A stretch of 64,000 bases of DNA from contig CADCCZ010000004.1 of the NCBI GenBank assembly GCA_902800045.1, forward strand, positions 62,001 to 126,000, in the 5' to 3' direction. The notes under the pieces were generated by a model that had not been told where the DNA came from, made no database searches, and worked only from the letters and a program-made list of their open reading frames with translations. Positions 1 through 9,174 of the stretch are shown here, piece after piece. Within the stretch, counting starts at the first letter, position 1; each line of letters begins with the position of its first letter. The stretch is from an uncultured Bacteroidia bacterium (GTDB lineage: Bacteria > Bacteroidota > Bacteroidia > Bacteroidales > ML635J-15). A program made the position numbers and the translations under genes.

Positions 1-63
1 CGGCGGAATCTTCTTGCTTACGTTGACCATCGAGAAGATGATCTTGTTGTCTATATCACTCAT
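1..63 (-). CDS. ettA: EttA-like ABC-F ATPase, N-terminal fragment
   Basis: Only the first 21 codons are inside the window; the gene reads leftwards off the edge. The start reads MSDIDNKIIFSMVNVSKK, which resembles the opening of Bacteroidota EttA (energy-dependent translational throttle A), an ABC-F protein that binds the ribosomal E site. The Walker motifs lie outside the window, so the family is inferred from this short N-terminus alone. The ATG at 63-61 is the only plausible start. Another ABC-F member is possible. Confidence 0.6.
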   Translation of the reverse strand, partial: MSDIDNKIIFSMVNVSKKIPP

Positions 64-276
64 GTTTAAATTTTACTTGTGAGGTGCAAAGATAAGGAAT
101 ATTTACGATTTGGCAAAGCCGAGCTAAAGGTTACGAAGGCTAGTTCTTGAATTTCGTTCGCGCTGTCACAGTTTTTGTTTGCTCCATTTCATTCCGCTGC
201 AAAAACTCCGCCAGCGCTTTTCCACCGCAGCTACCGCTGCTACATATATGTGACCCCGCTGGGGTCTATGGCAACA

Positions 277-361
277 ATTACCGCAATGTTGTTTGCCCCT
301 CCTCGCCCTAAGGTCCTTAAAAACCTTAAGGGCGTTAAATTGGGCAAAAGTGTGCGGTAAT
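277..361. repeat. REP/MITE-like palindromic element, copy 1
   Basis: The element is bounded by inverted termini: ATTACCGCA-N5-TTTGCCC at the left, and its reverse complement (GGGCAAA...TGCGGTAAT) at the right. The centre holds a smaller inverted repeat around CCTTAAAAACCTTAAGG. The same termini occur at 469-563 around a different core. It has no coding capacity, so it is either a non-autonomous element or a structured intergenic repeat. Confidence 0.65.
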
Positions 362-367
362 GTGTGT

Positions 368-441
368 GGAGATCGCGGATAGCCGACCGCAACAACGCTC
401 CCCGTTCCGTATCGCGTGTGCGCTCTGGCTTCCGCGATGAC
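368..441 (+). repeat. Dispersed 74-bp repeat, copy A
   Basis: Comparing by eye, this stretch matches the reverse complement of 33320-33393 with about 7 mismatches in 74 and no gaps. The best conserved part is the right half, around TATCGCGTGTGCGCTCTGGC. It lies between two REP-like elements. Confidence 0.7.
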
Positions 442-468
442 TGGTAGGCTGGGGTCGGCGGTGAGAAA

Positions 469-563
469 ATTACCGCAATGTTTTTTGCCCCACCGCCCTA
501 TGTAGGGGCAGGTTTAAACCTGCCCCTACATGGCGTTAAACTTGGGCAAAACCATGCGGTATT
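469..563. repeat. REP/MITE-like palindromic element, copy 2
   Basis: It has the same ATTACCGCA...TTTGCCC termini as the 277-361 element. The core is a perfect 32-bp palindrome (500-531), with the half-site ATGTAGGGGCAGGTTT. The shared ends and different cores suggest a family of modular palindromes rather than a simple duplication. Confidence 0.65.
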
Positions 564-675
564 GTTGCACATTTTTTTGAATTTTGTCCGCATAATATTT
601 ATGGTATAATTTATGCATTCCACCAATCAAAATATTTTACCTAACTTTGCGTTTTAACAGAAAAAACATCGCGCG

Positions 676-3600
676 ATGAAAAAGATAGTAGCCATAATCA
701 TTTTAGCCATCATCGGCTTTTCGGCATTTGCACAGACAACCGACGACAAGTACAAGAAAATGTGGAAAGAAGTTTCCGACGCTCAGTACAAGGATTTGCC
801 AAAGACGGCACTCGAAAAGGTCGAGAAAATAATGGAAATGGCAGTTGCCGACAAGGACGACTACCAGCAGATAAAAGCCATAACTTACAAAATGAAATTT
901 CTCGTCGAGGCTTCGCAGGACGGCAGCCTGAAATCTGTCGATTTCCTTGAGGAACAAGCCGAAAAGTTGTCGGGAACAGGCAAGCACCTCTGCAATTTCC
1001 TGCTGGGCGCGTCGTACCAGAACTACTACTCGCGCAACCGCTACCAGATTGATTCGCGTTCGGCTGTGAGCGACTCGGCCGACAAGAAAGGTTCGCGCCT
1101 CGAGTTCTACGACAAGAACGAATTTATGAAGATTATCATCGGCAAGTACAAGCTCGCGCTCAACCCCGAACTCAAGAATGTCGCAGCTAACGACTACAAG
1201 GAATTCTTCAGCGACAACTGCACCGACAACGATTTCTATCCTACGCTATACGACGAACTTGCATACGGCATTACCGAGCAGCTCGCAAAGCTCTATCGTT
1301 ACACACGCTCCAACCTCGACGACAGTTTCTTCTGCTCTGCCGACGATTTCACACGGATGGAAATTCCCGACAGCGATGAGAATACCGAGATGGCAAGCCT
1401 ATACTTCATGCAGCAGATTATGAAGCAGAACCCGCCAAGCAGCAGCGCGTATGCATTTACCGACTTCCAGCGCATCAAATACATCGCCGGCAAGCAGGGC
1501 GGAAAGAACGATGTCGTAATGAATCTTTACACCGATGCCACAAAGAAATACAAGGGCAACGAAACCGTGATTTTCATCAACACCGAGATTGCCGAGCATT
1601 TGTCGGAAAAATCGGCCGCCGACCGTGTGGAAGCTGTGAACCTGCTCCGCTCGACCATCGAGGAATACAGGGACAGCAAGTACATAAGCTATTGCTCAAA
1701 CCTGCTTTCGAGACTGACATTCCCGTCGATACACATTTCGTCCGACAAGGTCACTTATCCAAACGAGAATATTCCGCTCCACATCGAGTACAGCAATACC
1801 AAGACCGCCAAAATCAAGGTCGTAAAGGTATCGGACAATGCTTCCACCTACGATAATTTCAGTACCAGTTCGGGCAATATCAACAAATACTACGACAACA
1901 AGGCCGTTGCCGAAGGCACGATAAACCTTCCCGATGCCCACGATTATTCAACCCACAGCACCTATTATATAGAAAAGGGCTTGCCGACTGGTTTCTACAT
2001 CGTCTTTGCCGAAAGCGACAGCACCAGAGTCGAAAGTTTCACCCTGCTTACCGTCTCGCGCTTTGCACTGCTTCGCATCAACGACGGCAAATATATGGTC
2101 GTCGACCGCAATTCGGGCAAACCCATCGACAAGGTAAAGGTTAAAGTTACAAATCGCACCTATCAGAAGACCGAAACCATACTCACAACCGAAACCGGTT
2201 CCGACGGAATTTTCAGCTTCGACCCTGCGAAATGCAACTACAGCACCTCGGTTTCCCTCAAAAAGGACAACGACGACATGTGCTTCTCGGCTTACGAATA
2301 TTATCACGAGGGTTCGAAGGAATACGAACGCTCGTCAATCAAGATTCTCACCGACAGGGCAATTTACCGTCCCGGACAGAGCGTTTACTTCAAGCTTATC
2401 GAATACAGCGGGATGAACAACAATTTCAACGTTGTAGCCGACGACAGCGTCCGTGTGACTTTCTCGGATGTAAACTACCAGGAAGTAGGAGAGGTCGTGC
2501 TCAAGACCAACCAGTACGGAAGCGCGCACGGCGAATTTAAGATTCCCGAAAATGTCCTTACAGGCAATTTCCACATCGAGGCACGTGGCGGAAACTATTC
2601 GTCGGGGTCGGAGAGCGTCCGCGTAGAGGAATACAAGCGTCCGACCTTCGAGATGGAAATGGACTACGTCACCGATGAGGTTTCGTTTGGCGACTTGGTA
2701 AGCATCAAGGGACGTGCAAAGAGCTATTCTGGCGTTCCCGTGAGCGATGCCGATGTGAACTTTACCGTCAACTGCTCGTCGTATTCGCGTTTCTGGTGGC
2801 GTTCCGACAATAGCGAAAAGAAACTTCTCGCCAGCGGTACCGTCAAGACCGACGGGAACGGCGAGTTTACAATAAGTTTCGTGGCTAAGCAATGCTTCAG
2901 CGATGTAAACCGCTACAAGATTGATGCTGTTGTATCCGACCTCAACGGCGAATCGCACACCGTGGAAAGGACTTTCAGCATTTCGCGCCAGTCGCTCTGG
3001 ATTTCGAACAGCATTTCGGATGTGGAGGAACTTGCTGACTTCAAGGAATTTAAGATTTACAGCGAAAACATTTCGGGCAGCCACATCGATGCAACAGTCG
3101 AGTACGAAATCTTCAAGCTCGAGGAGCCGTCGCACGCAACCGTGGCAAGGCTCAAGACCGCCGACATGCAGATGTACAGCCGCGAGGAGTGGGAAAAACT
3201 TTGTCCCGCACTCGGCTACGGCGACGAAAATACGCTCGAAAAGCGAACAATAGTGTCGTCGATAATGAAGGGTTCGGTAAACACTGCCGACACCACGCCA
3301 ATCGCCATAGGCAAGAAAGTGAAATTCACAACCGGTTCGTACCGCATAATTATGAAAGCCAAGGACAAGGACGGCAACGAAATCACCGACACCGCCAACT
3401 TCCGCATCGCCGACAAGTCGTCGGACAAGATGCCTTATCCGATGCCGTCGTACTTCGCGTTGTCGAAATCTTCGGCAAAGGTGGGCGACAAGGTACAGGT
3501 GAAGTTCGGCTCGTCGTTCAGCGATGTTACCGTATTCTACACCATACAGATTGGCAAGGGCGCACTCGACATCAAGAGCCTGAAGCTCAGCAACGAAGTC

Positions 3601-6567
3601 AAGAGCATCGAAATACCGATTACCGAGGAATGCTACGGCGATGTGTTTGTAACAGCAATTTTTGTGCGCCACGGACGAGTATTCAAGGACAGCAAGACCA
3701 TAAGCGTTTCGCGCATCAACAAGCAACTGGACATCAAGCTTGTAACCTTCCGCGACAAGACCTTGCCTGGTGCTGAGGAATCGTGGCAGATGAAGATCTC
3801 GGACAAGTTCGGCAAGCCTGTCGAAGCCGAACTTGCAGCCACCGTCTATGACGCGTCGCTCGACTCGTACAGGCCGCACAGCTGGTATTTCTGGCCATAT
3901 TCTTCGAATTCGATAAAAAACAATTTCGACTACGAGGGCTTTGGAAACACCAGCAGCAACCGTCGCTTCTACACCTATCCACCAAGTTCGCATACCTACA
4001 CACCATATCCTACACCGTATTTCTTCAGCGCTCTCAATGTCTATTACACGGCCTACAAGCGCGAATATACGACAAGGCTATACAATGCAAGGGCAAAAGA
4101 GGCCGGCGGAGTGTTTGAAGAGGCAGAAATGTTTGGCGAAGTTGGTGAAGTATCAAACGATGCCATTATGCTTGCCGATAATGCTGTGCAGGAAGAGGAA
4201 ATCTCAGAAAAGGAAATCTCGGAAGAAGAAAGCGAAGCCTTCGACAATGCCGAAGTGCGCACCAATTTCAACGAAACGGCATATTTTGTTTCCGACCTCA
4301 GCACCGACAAGGACGGCAATGTCTATATCAACTTAACAATGCCCGAAAGCCTCACGCGCTGGAATGTGTTCGGACTTGCCCACACCAAGGACTTGAAAAC
4401 CGACCATATAAGAGCCGAAATAGTCACCCAGAAGAAAGTTTCTGTAACGCCAAACCTGCCGCGTTTTCTGCGCGAAGGCGATGAAATTTACATTTCGGCC
4501 AAGATTGCAAACCTTACCGAAAACAAAATCAGCGGCAAGGCTAAAATCGAGTTCATCAGCACCGAAAATTCCGATGATATTACCGCTAAATTCCTAAGCA
4601 GCAACATGGTTTCGTTCACAGCCGATGCAAACCGTAACACTTCGGTAGAATGGAAAGTTTCGGTTCCGATGAGCATTGGCGCGGTGTCGGTTCGCATAGT
4701 TGCAGTTGGCGGCGAACATTCCGACGGTGAGGAAAAGGTTCTGCCGATACTAACCAACCGCATGATGGTCACCGAGACAATGCCTTTGCCTGTGCGTCGC
4801 GCTGGAACAACAAAGTTCTCGTTTGCTTCGATGAAGAACAACAAGTCGAATTCGCTCGAAAACTACTCATATACGCTCGAATTTACGCCAAATCCTGCAT
4901 GGTACGCCGTACTTGCACTGCCGTATATGATGGAATACCCCTACGAATGTGCCGAACAGACTTTCTCGCGCATCTACTCCAACCTGATTGCATCGCACAT
5001 TGCAAATTCCGACAAGAAGATTGAGGAAATGTTCAACAAGTGGAAGGGTGCAGATGCCAAAGCTTTGAAGTCGAACCTGCAGCGCAACGAGGAACTGAAA
5101 TCGGTATTGCTCGAAAATTCACCGTGGCTGCTCGATGCCAAGGACGAAGCAGAGGACAAGCAGAACATTGGCGTTCTGTTCGACCTTGCTCGCATTAAGG
5201 CCGAAACACGCAAGGCTACCGACAAGCTCGAGAAGATGCAGAAGTCAAACGGTGGTTTCCCATGGTTCGAGGGAATGAACGCTAACCTTTATGTAACACA
5301 GCATATTGTTGGCAACTACGGACATCTGAAGAAACTCGGCGTGAAGTTCCCCGACTCGTCGATGGAAGGCATGATAAAGAAAGCCATCAAGTACACCGAC
5401 AAGGAAATAAAGGAAATTTACGACGAGCAGTTGAAATACGGAGGAAAGCTAAGTCTTGGCTACACGCAGATTCATTACCTGTATGTGCGCTCATTCTTCA
5501 ACAAGGAATACCCGATGGACAAGTCGGCGCAGAAGGTTTTCGACGCATATATGAAACTTGGCGAGAGAGATTGGCAAGACTGGGGCTTCTATATGCGCGG
5601 AATGCTTGCTCTGGCAATGCAGCGCAGCGGACGCACCGCAACCGTGAATGCGATAATCAAGTCGCTGAAGGAATATGCTCAGCACAGCGAAGAACTCGGT
5701 ATGTACTGGGATTTGGAACGCGGATGGTACTGGTACAACAGCGGTATCGAGACTCAGTCGTTGCTGATAGAACTGTTTGACGAAGTTGGTGAAAACCAGG
5801 ATGTCAACGATATGAAGGTATGGCTGCTGAAGCAGAAGCAAACCAACCGCTGGAAGACCACCAAGGCAACCGCCGAAGCCGTTTATGCATTATTGCTCGA
5901 CGGCACAAGCATTCTCGGCGAAACCGACTACCCGACAATCACCCTTGGCGACAAGACCATCGACCTTGCCACCGAAAAGACCGAGGACGGCACCGGCTAC
6001 TACAAGAAAGCCTGGAAGAAGGACGAGATAGAAAACTCGTGGAGCGAAGTTTCGGTCACCAAGGCCGACAGCACAGTGGCTTGGGGAAGCATCTACTGGC
6101 AGTACTACGAGGACATCGACAAGATAAAAGGCTTCGAGGATACCCCGCTGAAGATTCGCAAGGATTTGTTCGTCAACCGGGTGGAGAACGGCAAGGAGGT
6201 GATTGTGCCGATTACGCAGAAGAATGCCAATCTCAAGGTCGGCGACAAGGTTACAGTCCGCATCGAAATCGAAGTTGACCGCAATATGGAGTATGTCCAC
6301 CTGAAGGATATGCGTGCCGCAGCCTTCGAGCCAACCGAAAAACTTTCGGGCTACAGGTTCAAGCACTCGCTGGGCTACTACCAGTCGATAAAGGACGCAT
6401 CGGTAAACTTCTTCATCGATATTCTGCCAAAGGGCACATACGTGTTCGAGTATCAGGTTATCGCTACTCAGAAGGGTAACTTCTCGAATGGCATAACGAC
6501 TATCCAGAGCATGTACGCACCCGAATATACTAGTCACAGCACGGGAATAAGAGTGAAGGTGGAGTAG
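676..6567 (+). CDS. Alpha-2-macroglobulin-like protein (large extracytoplasmic)
   Basis: This 1963-residue secreted protein has a type I signal peptide (MKKIVAIIILAIIGFSAFAQ) and no lipobox. Bacterial alpha-2-macroglobulins trap proteases in the periplasm or at the surface. An MG2-like segment holds YRPGQSVYFK near residue 564. An acidic Glu-rich stretch (about 1174-1190) precedes the A2M domain, which includes PESLTRWNVFG. The thioester-type motif C1425-A-E-Q1428 lies in YPYECAEQTFSR and is followed by an alpha-helical thioester-domain-like region to about 1730. Cys and Gln are both kept, so a thioester is chemically possible but unproven. It is longer than many bacterial members. No PBP1C gene is adjacent. 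A TAacTTTG box at 642-649 may drive it. Confidence 0.9.
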   Translation: MKKIVAIIILAIIGFSAFAQTTDDKYKKMWKEVSDAQYKDLPKTALEKVEKIMEMAVADKDDYQQIKAITYKMKFLVEASQDGSLKSVDFLEEQAEKLSGTGKHLCNFLLGASYQNYYSRNRYQIDSRSAVSDSADKKGSRLEFYDKNEFMKIIIGKYKLALNPELKNVAANDYKEFFSDNCTDNDFYPTLYDELAYGITEQLAKLYRYTRSNLDDSFFCSADDFTRMEIPDSDENTEMASLYFMQQIMKQNPPSSSAYAFTDFQRIKYIAGKQGGKNDVVMNLYTDATKKYKGNETVIFINTEIAEHLSEKSAADRVEAVNLLRSTIEEYRDSKYISYCSNLLSRLTFPSIHISSDKVTYPNENIPLHIEYSNTKTAKIKVVKVSDNASTYDNFSTSSGNINKYYDNKAVAEGTINLPDAHDYSTHSTYYIEKGLPTGFYIVFAESDSTRVESFTLLTVSRFALLRINDGKYMVVDRNSGKPIDKVKVKVTNRTYQKTETILTTETGSDGIFSFDPAKCNYSTSVSLKKDNDDMCFSAYEYYHEGSKEYERSSIKILTDRAIYRPGQSVYFKLIEYSGMNNNFNVVADDSVRVTFSDVNYQEVGEVVLKTNQYGSAHGEFKIPENVLTGNFHIEARGGNYSSGSESVRVEEYKRPTFEMEMDYVTDEVSFGDLVSIKGRAKSYSGVPVSDADVNFTVNCSSYSRFWWRSDNSEKKLLASGTVKTDGNGEFTISFVAKQCFSDVNRYKIDAVVSDLNGESHTVERTFSISRQSLWISNSISDVEELADFKEFKIYSENISGSHIDATVEYEIFKLEEPSHATVARLKTADMQMYSREEWEKLCPALGYGDENTLEKRTIVSSIMKGSVNTADTTPIAIGKKVKFTTGSYRIIMKAKDKDGNEITDTANFRIADKSSDKMPYPMPSYFALSKSSAKVGDKVQVKFGSSFSDVTVFYTIQIGKGALDIKSLKLSNEVKSIEIPITEECYGDVFVTAIFVRHGRVFKDSKTISVSRINKQLDIKLVTFRDKTLPGAEESWQMKISDKFGKPVEAELAATVYDASLDSYRPHSWYFWPYSSNSIKNNFDYEGFGNTSSNRRFYTYPPSSHTYTPYPTPYFFSALNVYYTAYKREYTTRLYNARAKEAGGVFEEAEMFGEVGEVSNDAIMLADNAVQEEEISEKEISEEESEAFDNAEVRTNFNETAYFVSDLSTDKDGNVYINLTMPESLTRWNVFGLAHTKDLKTDHIRAEIVTQKKVSVTPNLPRFLREGDEIYISAKIANLTENKISGKAKIEFISTENSDDITAKFLSSNMVSFTADANRNTSVEWKVSVPMSIGAVSVRIVAVGGEHSDGEEKVLPILTNRMMVTETMPLPVRRAGTTKFSFASMKNNKSNSLENYSYTLEFTPNPAWYAVLALPYMMEYPYECAEQTFSRIYSNLIASHIANSDKKIEEMFNKWKGADAKALKSNLQRNEELKSVLLENSPWLLDAKDEAEDKQNIGVLFDLARIKAETRKATDKLEKMQKSNGGFPWFEGMNANLYVTQHIVGNYGHLKKLGVKFPDSSMEGMIKKAIKYTDKEIKEIYDEQLKYGGKLSLGYTQIHYLYVRSFFNKEYPMDKSAQKVFDAYMKLGERDWQDWGFYMRGMLALAMQRSGRTATVNAIIKSLKEYAQHSEELGMYWDLERGWYWYNSGIETQSLLIELFDEVGENQDVNDMKVWLLKQKQTNRWKTTKATAEAVYALLLDGTSILGETDYPTITLGDKTIDLATEKTEDGTGYYKKAWKKDEIENSWSEVSVTKADSTVAWGSIYWQYYEDIDKIKGFEDTPLKIRKDLFVNRVENGKEVIVPITQKNANLKVGDKVTVRIEIEVDRNMEYVHLKDMRAAAFEPTEKLSGYRFKHSLGYYQSIKDASVNFFIDILPKGTYVFEYQVIATQKGNFSNGITTIQSMYAPEYTSHSTGIRVKVE

Positions 6568-6648
6568 AAATTTAGCCTTCTTCTCCCTTTTTCAAATAAT
6601 AAATCGCAAATCGTAAATTTTCCTTATCTTTGCAGAAAAATTTTCGAT

Positions 6649-7122
6649 ATGTACCTGAACAAAGTTATGCTTATTGGAAGGCTTGGAGTAAAGCCCGAAA
6701 TTCGTTATGTAAAAGAAGAGACACCAGTGGCAACATTCCGTATGGCGACCACAGAACCTTATCGTACAAAGGAAGGTGAAAGGCGTGAAAATACCGAATG
6801 GCACAATATAGTTGCATGGCGCAACCTTGCAAAGTTCTGCGAAACCTACCTCGACAAGGGTATGCTTGTTTACGTAGAAGGCCGTCTGCAAACTCGCAGC
6901 TGGCAGGGACAGGACAACACCACGCACTACACCACCGAAATCCTAGCCGACACAATCCGCATGATGGAACCCAAATCGGCACGCGACGGTCAGCCAGTAG
7001 CATCTATGCCACAACCTGCACCTGCCCAGCCATTTGGCGAACAGCCGGCACAGCCACAAGCCGTAGCAGAGCCAGCAGCATTCCAGCCGGCAGCAGAACC
7101 CGAAGACGATTTACCATTCTAA
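6649..7122 (+). CDS. ssb: Single-stranded DNA-binding protein
   Basis: This 157-residue SSB has an N-terminal OB fold (about 1-105, with NTEWHNIVAWRNLAKF). A Pro/Gln/Ala-rich linker follows, and the acidic tail ends in DDLPF, the tip that recruits SSB-interacting proteins. It coats single-stranded DNA during replication and repair. A good -7 box, TAtcTTTG, lies at 6625-6632. It sits just upstream of gldE and gldD, an arrangement known in other Bacteroidota. The complete tail marks it as the housekeeping SSB, in contrast to the tail-less paralogues at 19871 and 21642. Confidence 0.97.
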   Translation: MYLNKVMLIGRLGVKPEIRYVKEETPVATFRMATTEPYRTKEGERRENTEWHNIVAWRNLAKFCETYLDKGMLVYVEGRLQTRSWQGQDNTTHYTTEILADTIRMMEPKSARDGQPVASMPQPAPAQPFGEQPAQPQAVAEPAAFQPAAEPEDDLPF

Positions 7123-7223
7123 GTTTTTTTAGTTTCTATGTTTTTAAGTTTCTGTGTTTCTAGTTGTTGCGATTGCTTACAAGTAAGCAATCCCCAACTT
7201 TCAACTCTTAATTTTTAACTAAA

Positions 7224-8525
7224 TTGGACCCCGACCCTTATAATCAATCGACAATAATAGGAATTATCGTAGTAATATTCCTTCTCGTATGCTCCGGACT
7301 TGTTTCGGCAAGCGAAACGGGATTTTTTGGACTTTCGGCAAGCGACAAGGAAAAAATCCGCAAGGCCAAGTCTGCAAAGGGAAAACTTATAGCAAAACTG
7401 CTGTCGAATCCCGAAAAACTACTGGCGACAATACTTGTAGCCAACAATTTTATCAATATTGCAATAGTGATAATCACGGCATTCCTCTCCGACAGGATTT
7501 TTGCGCATATCGACAACACCGTGCTTGTAATTGTGCTGCAAACCGTTGTCATCACATTCATAATCTTGCTGTTCGGCGAGATGATACCGAAGATTCTGGC
7601 AGCAAAATATCCGCTGTCGATTTCGAAATTCATGGCATATCCGCTGTGGATACTCGAGCCGCTGTGCTTTCCGTTCAGCATTGTGCTTATAAAATCGACA
7701 AATGCCGTGAAAAAGCGTCTGCAGAACAAGCACACTTCCGAAATCAGCATCGAGGACCTGTCGCAAGCCATCGAGCTTGCCTCCGACGACCTGAAGGACG
7801 ATCGCGAAATGCTTGAGGACATAGTGGCTTCGTCGTCGCTCGACGCCCGCGAAGTGATGACCTCGCGCGTGGATGTGTTCGCCATCGAGTACGATTCGAA
7901 ATTCTCGAAGGTAATAGGCGACATCGTCGAGTCGGGATTCTCGCGAATTCCCGTCTACGAGGACAACCTCGACAACATCATGGGAATACTCTACATAAAG
8001 GATGTGCTTGCACACGTAGAGGAACACGATTTCGACTGGCACAAGCTTATCCGTCCGCACTTTATTGTGCCCGAAACCAAGAAGATCAACGACTTGCTTG
8101 CCGATTTCCAGTCGAAGAAGATGCACATTGCAATAGTAATCGACGAGTACGGCGGCGTGAGCGGCATTGTGACCTTGGAGGACATTCTGGAGGAATTTGT
8201 GGGCGAAATACACGACGAGTTCGACACCGACGAGGATATGTTCAAGAAGATTGACGAGCGCACCTACGAGTTCGATGCCAAGACCAGCATAGTGGATTTC
8301 TGCAAGATTGTGGATGTCGATTACGAGTTGTTCCAGGAGACCAAGGGCGAATCGGAGACGCTTGCCGGTATGTTGCTCGAGATAAACCAGGAAATCCCGG
8401 CCAAGAACAAGACTATCAGCATCAAGGGCTTTGATTTTACCGTTACGGCATCTAACGAGCGTAGAATCAAGAAAATACGCGTCAAGTTACCAGAACCCGA
8501 AAACACCGAAACCAATGAAAAATAA
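7224..8525 (+). CDS. gldE: GldE-like CNNM/CBS-domain membrane protein
   Basis: This 433-residue protein has an N-terminal DUF21/CNNM membrane region (about 1-190, starting with a hydrophobic helix around IIVVIFLLVCSGLVSASE). A CBS pair follows (about 200-330, including SRIPVYEDNLDNIMGILYIK), then a CorC/HlyC-type C-terminal domain (about 345-425). GldE is linked to gliding and stabilises GldD in Flavobacterium; relatives without gliding also keep it. The start is TTG at 7224, giving MDPDPYNQ, which fits GldE N-termini; no in-frame ATG lies near. Its end overlaps the gldD start by 11 bases, so translation of the two is probably coupled. Confidence 0.9.
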   Translation: MDPDPYNQSTIIGIIVVIFLLVCSGLVSASETGFFGLSASDKEKIRKAKSAKGKLIAKLLSNPEKLLATILVANNFINIAIVIITAFLSDRIFAHIDNTVLVIVLQTVVITFIILLFGEMIPKILAAKYPLSISKFMAYPLWILEPLCFPFSIVLIKSTNAVKKRLQNKHTSEISIEDLSQAIELASDDLKDDREMLEDIVASSSLDAREVMTSRVDVFAIEYDSKFSKVIGDIVESGFSRIPVYEDNLDNIMGILYIKDVLAHVEEHDFDWHKLIRPHFIVPETKKINDLLADFQSKKMHIAIVIDEYGGVSGIVTLEDILEEFVGEIHDEFDTDEDMFKKIDERTYEFDAKTSIVDFCKIVDVDYELFQETKGESETLAGMLLEINQEIPAKNKTISIKGFDFTVTASNERRIKKIRVKLPEPENTETNEK

Positions 8526-9090
8526 GATTGCAGTCATAATAATCATGTCGGCGGTAGCACTTGCCGTGCTTGGCGCCTGCGGCGAAAAGGCCTACGCGCC
8601 ACGTCCCAAGGGCTATTTCCGCATCGACTTCCCCGAAAAAACCTACAAGCAGTACAACGGCGAATGTCCGTTCAAGTTCGAGATTCCCGAGTATTCGTTC
8701 CTGATAAAGGAAAAGGACGACAACTGCTGGTTCGATATCTATTTTCCGCAGTTCAAGGCTACGGTTTACATGACCTACCGCACCGTGAACAACGACCTCG
8801 ACACCCTGCTCAACGATGCCCACGACTTTGCCTACAAGCACACCGTGAAGGCAGATGCCATCGAGGAAAATATTTTTGAGAAGGATTCGTCGCGCGTGTT
8901 TGGCTGCCTATATAACATCAAGGGTAATGTAGCTTCTCAGGTACAGTTCTACATGACTGACAGCACAACGCATTTCATGCGCGGGTCGTTGTATTTCGAG
9001 GCGCATCCCAACAAGGATTCGCTCGCACCGGTGGTCGATTTCATCCGCGACGACATAGAACATTTTATGGAGAGTTTTGAATGGCGGTAG
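8515..9090 (+). CDS. gldD: GldD-like outer-membrane lipoprotein
   Basis: This 191-residue lipoprotein starts with a hydrophobic signal and a lipobox ending at Cys22 (LAVLGAC), followed by the GldD-typical YAPRPKGYFRIDFPEKTY. GldD is required for gliding and T9SS function in Flavobacterium and is widespread in Bacteroidota. The ATG at 8515 was chosen because it starts the signal peptide and overlaps the gldE stop; an upstream extension to 8431 would only copy gldE sequence in another frame. A T9SS substrate is present further along the window, which fits a T9SS-positive organism. Confidence 0.92.
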   Translation: MKNKIAVIIIMSAVALAVLGACGEKAYAPRPKGYFRIDFPEKTYKQYNGECPFKFEIPEYSFLIKEKDDNCWFDIYFPQFKATVYMTYRTVNNDLDTLLNDAHDFAYKHTVKADAIEENIFEKDSSRVFGCLYNIKGNVASQVQFYMTDSTTHFMRGSLYFEAHPNKDSLAPVVDFIRDDIEHFMESFEWR

Positions 9091-9130
9091 CGACGTGCCA
9101 CGGCGCGTCGCCACTAGCGCCACAAAATCA

Positions 9131-9174
9131 TTATCAATTGTCAATTATTAATTGTTAATTATCCATTGTTAATT
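9131..9174. repeat. Degenerate A/T tandem repeat (TTAATTGTC/CCATTATC type)
   Basis: Short units such as TTATCAATTGTCAATTATTA and TTATCCATTGTTAATT follow each other. The same family occurs at 28239-28301. The repeat runs into the start of the phosphopantetheinyl transferase gene and includes its TTG start codon. Confidence 0.6.

Larger units (their letters stand above)
64..675. other. 612-bp intergenic region rich in palindromes
   Basis: No credible gene is visible. The region holds a perfect GACCCC-GCT-GGGGTC hairpin (252-266), two REP-like palindromic elements (277-361 and 469-563) and, between them, a 74-bp sequence repeated in inverted orientation at 33320-33393. The right end carries a TAacTTTG -7 box (642-649), a likely promoter for the 676 gene, although no good TTTG -33 box is visible. 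The short open frame at 175-360 runs through the repeats and has no coding character. Confidence 0.7.

Noticed and set aside
175..360. 61-codon plus-strand open frame
   Set aside because: It crosses palindromic repeats, has no signal or family pattern, and ends inside a REP-like element.
2335..3993. 552-codon minus-strand open frame inside the alpha-2-macroglobulin gene
   Set aside because: A shadow of a strongly coding plus-strand gene; composition follows the opposite-strand codons and no family pattern is visible.
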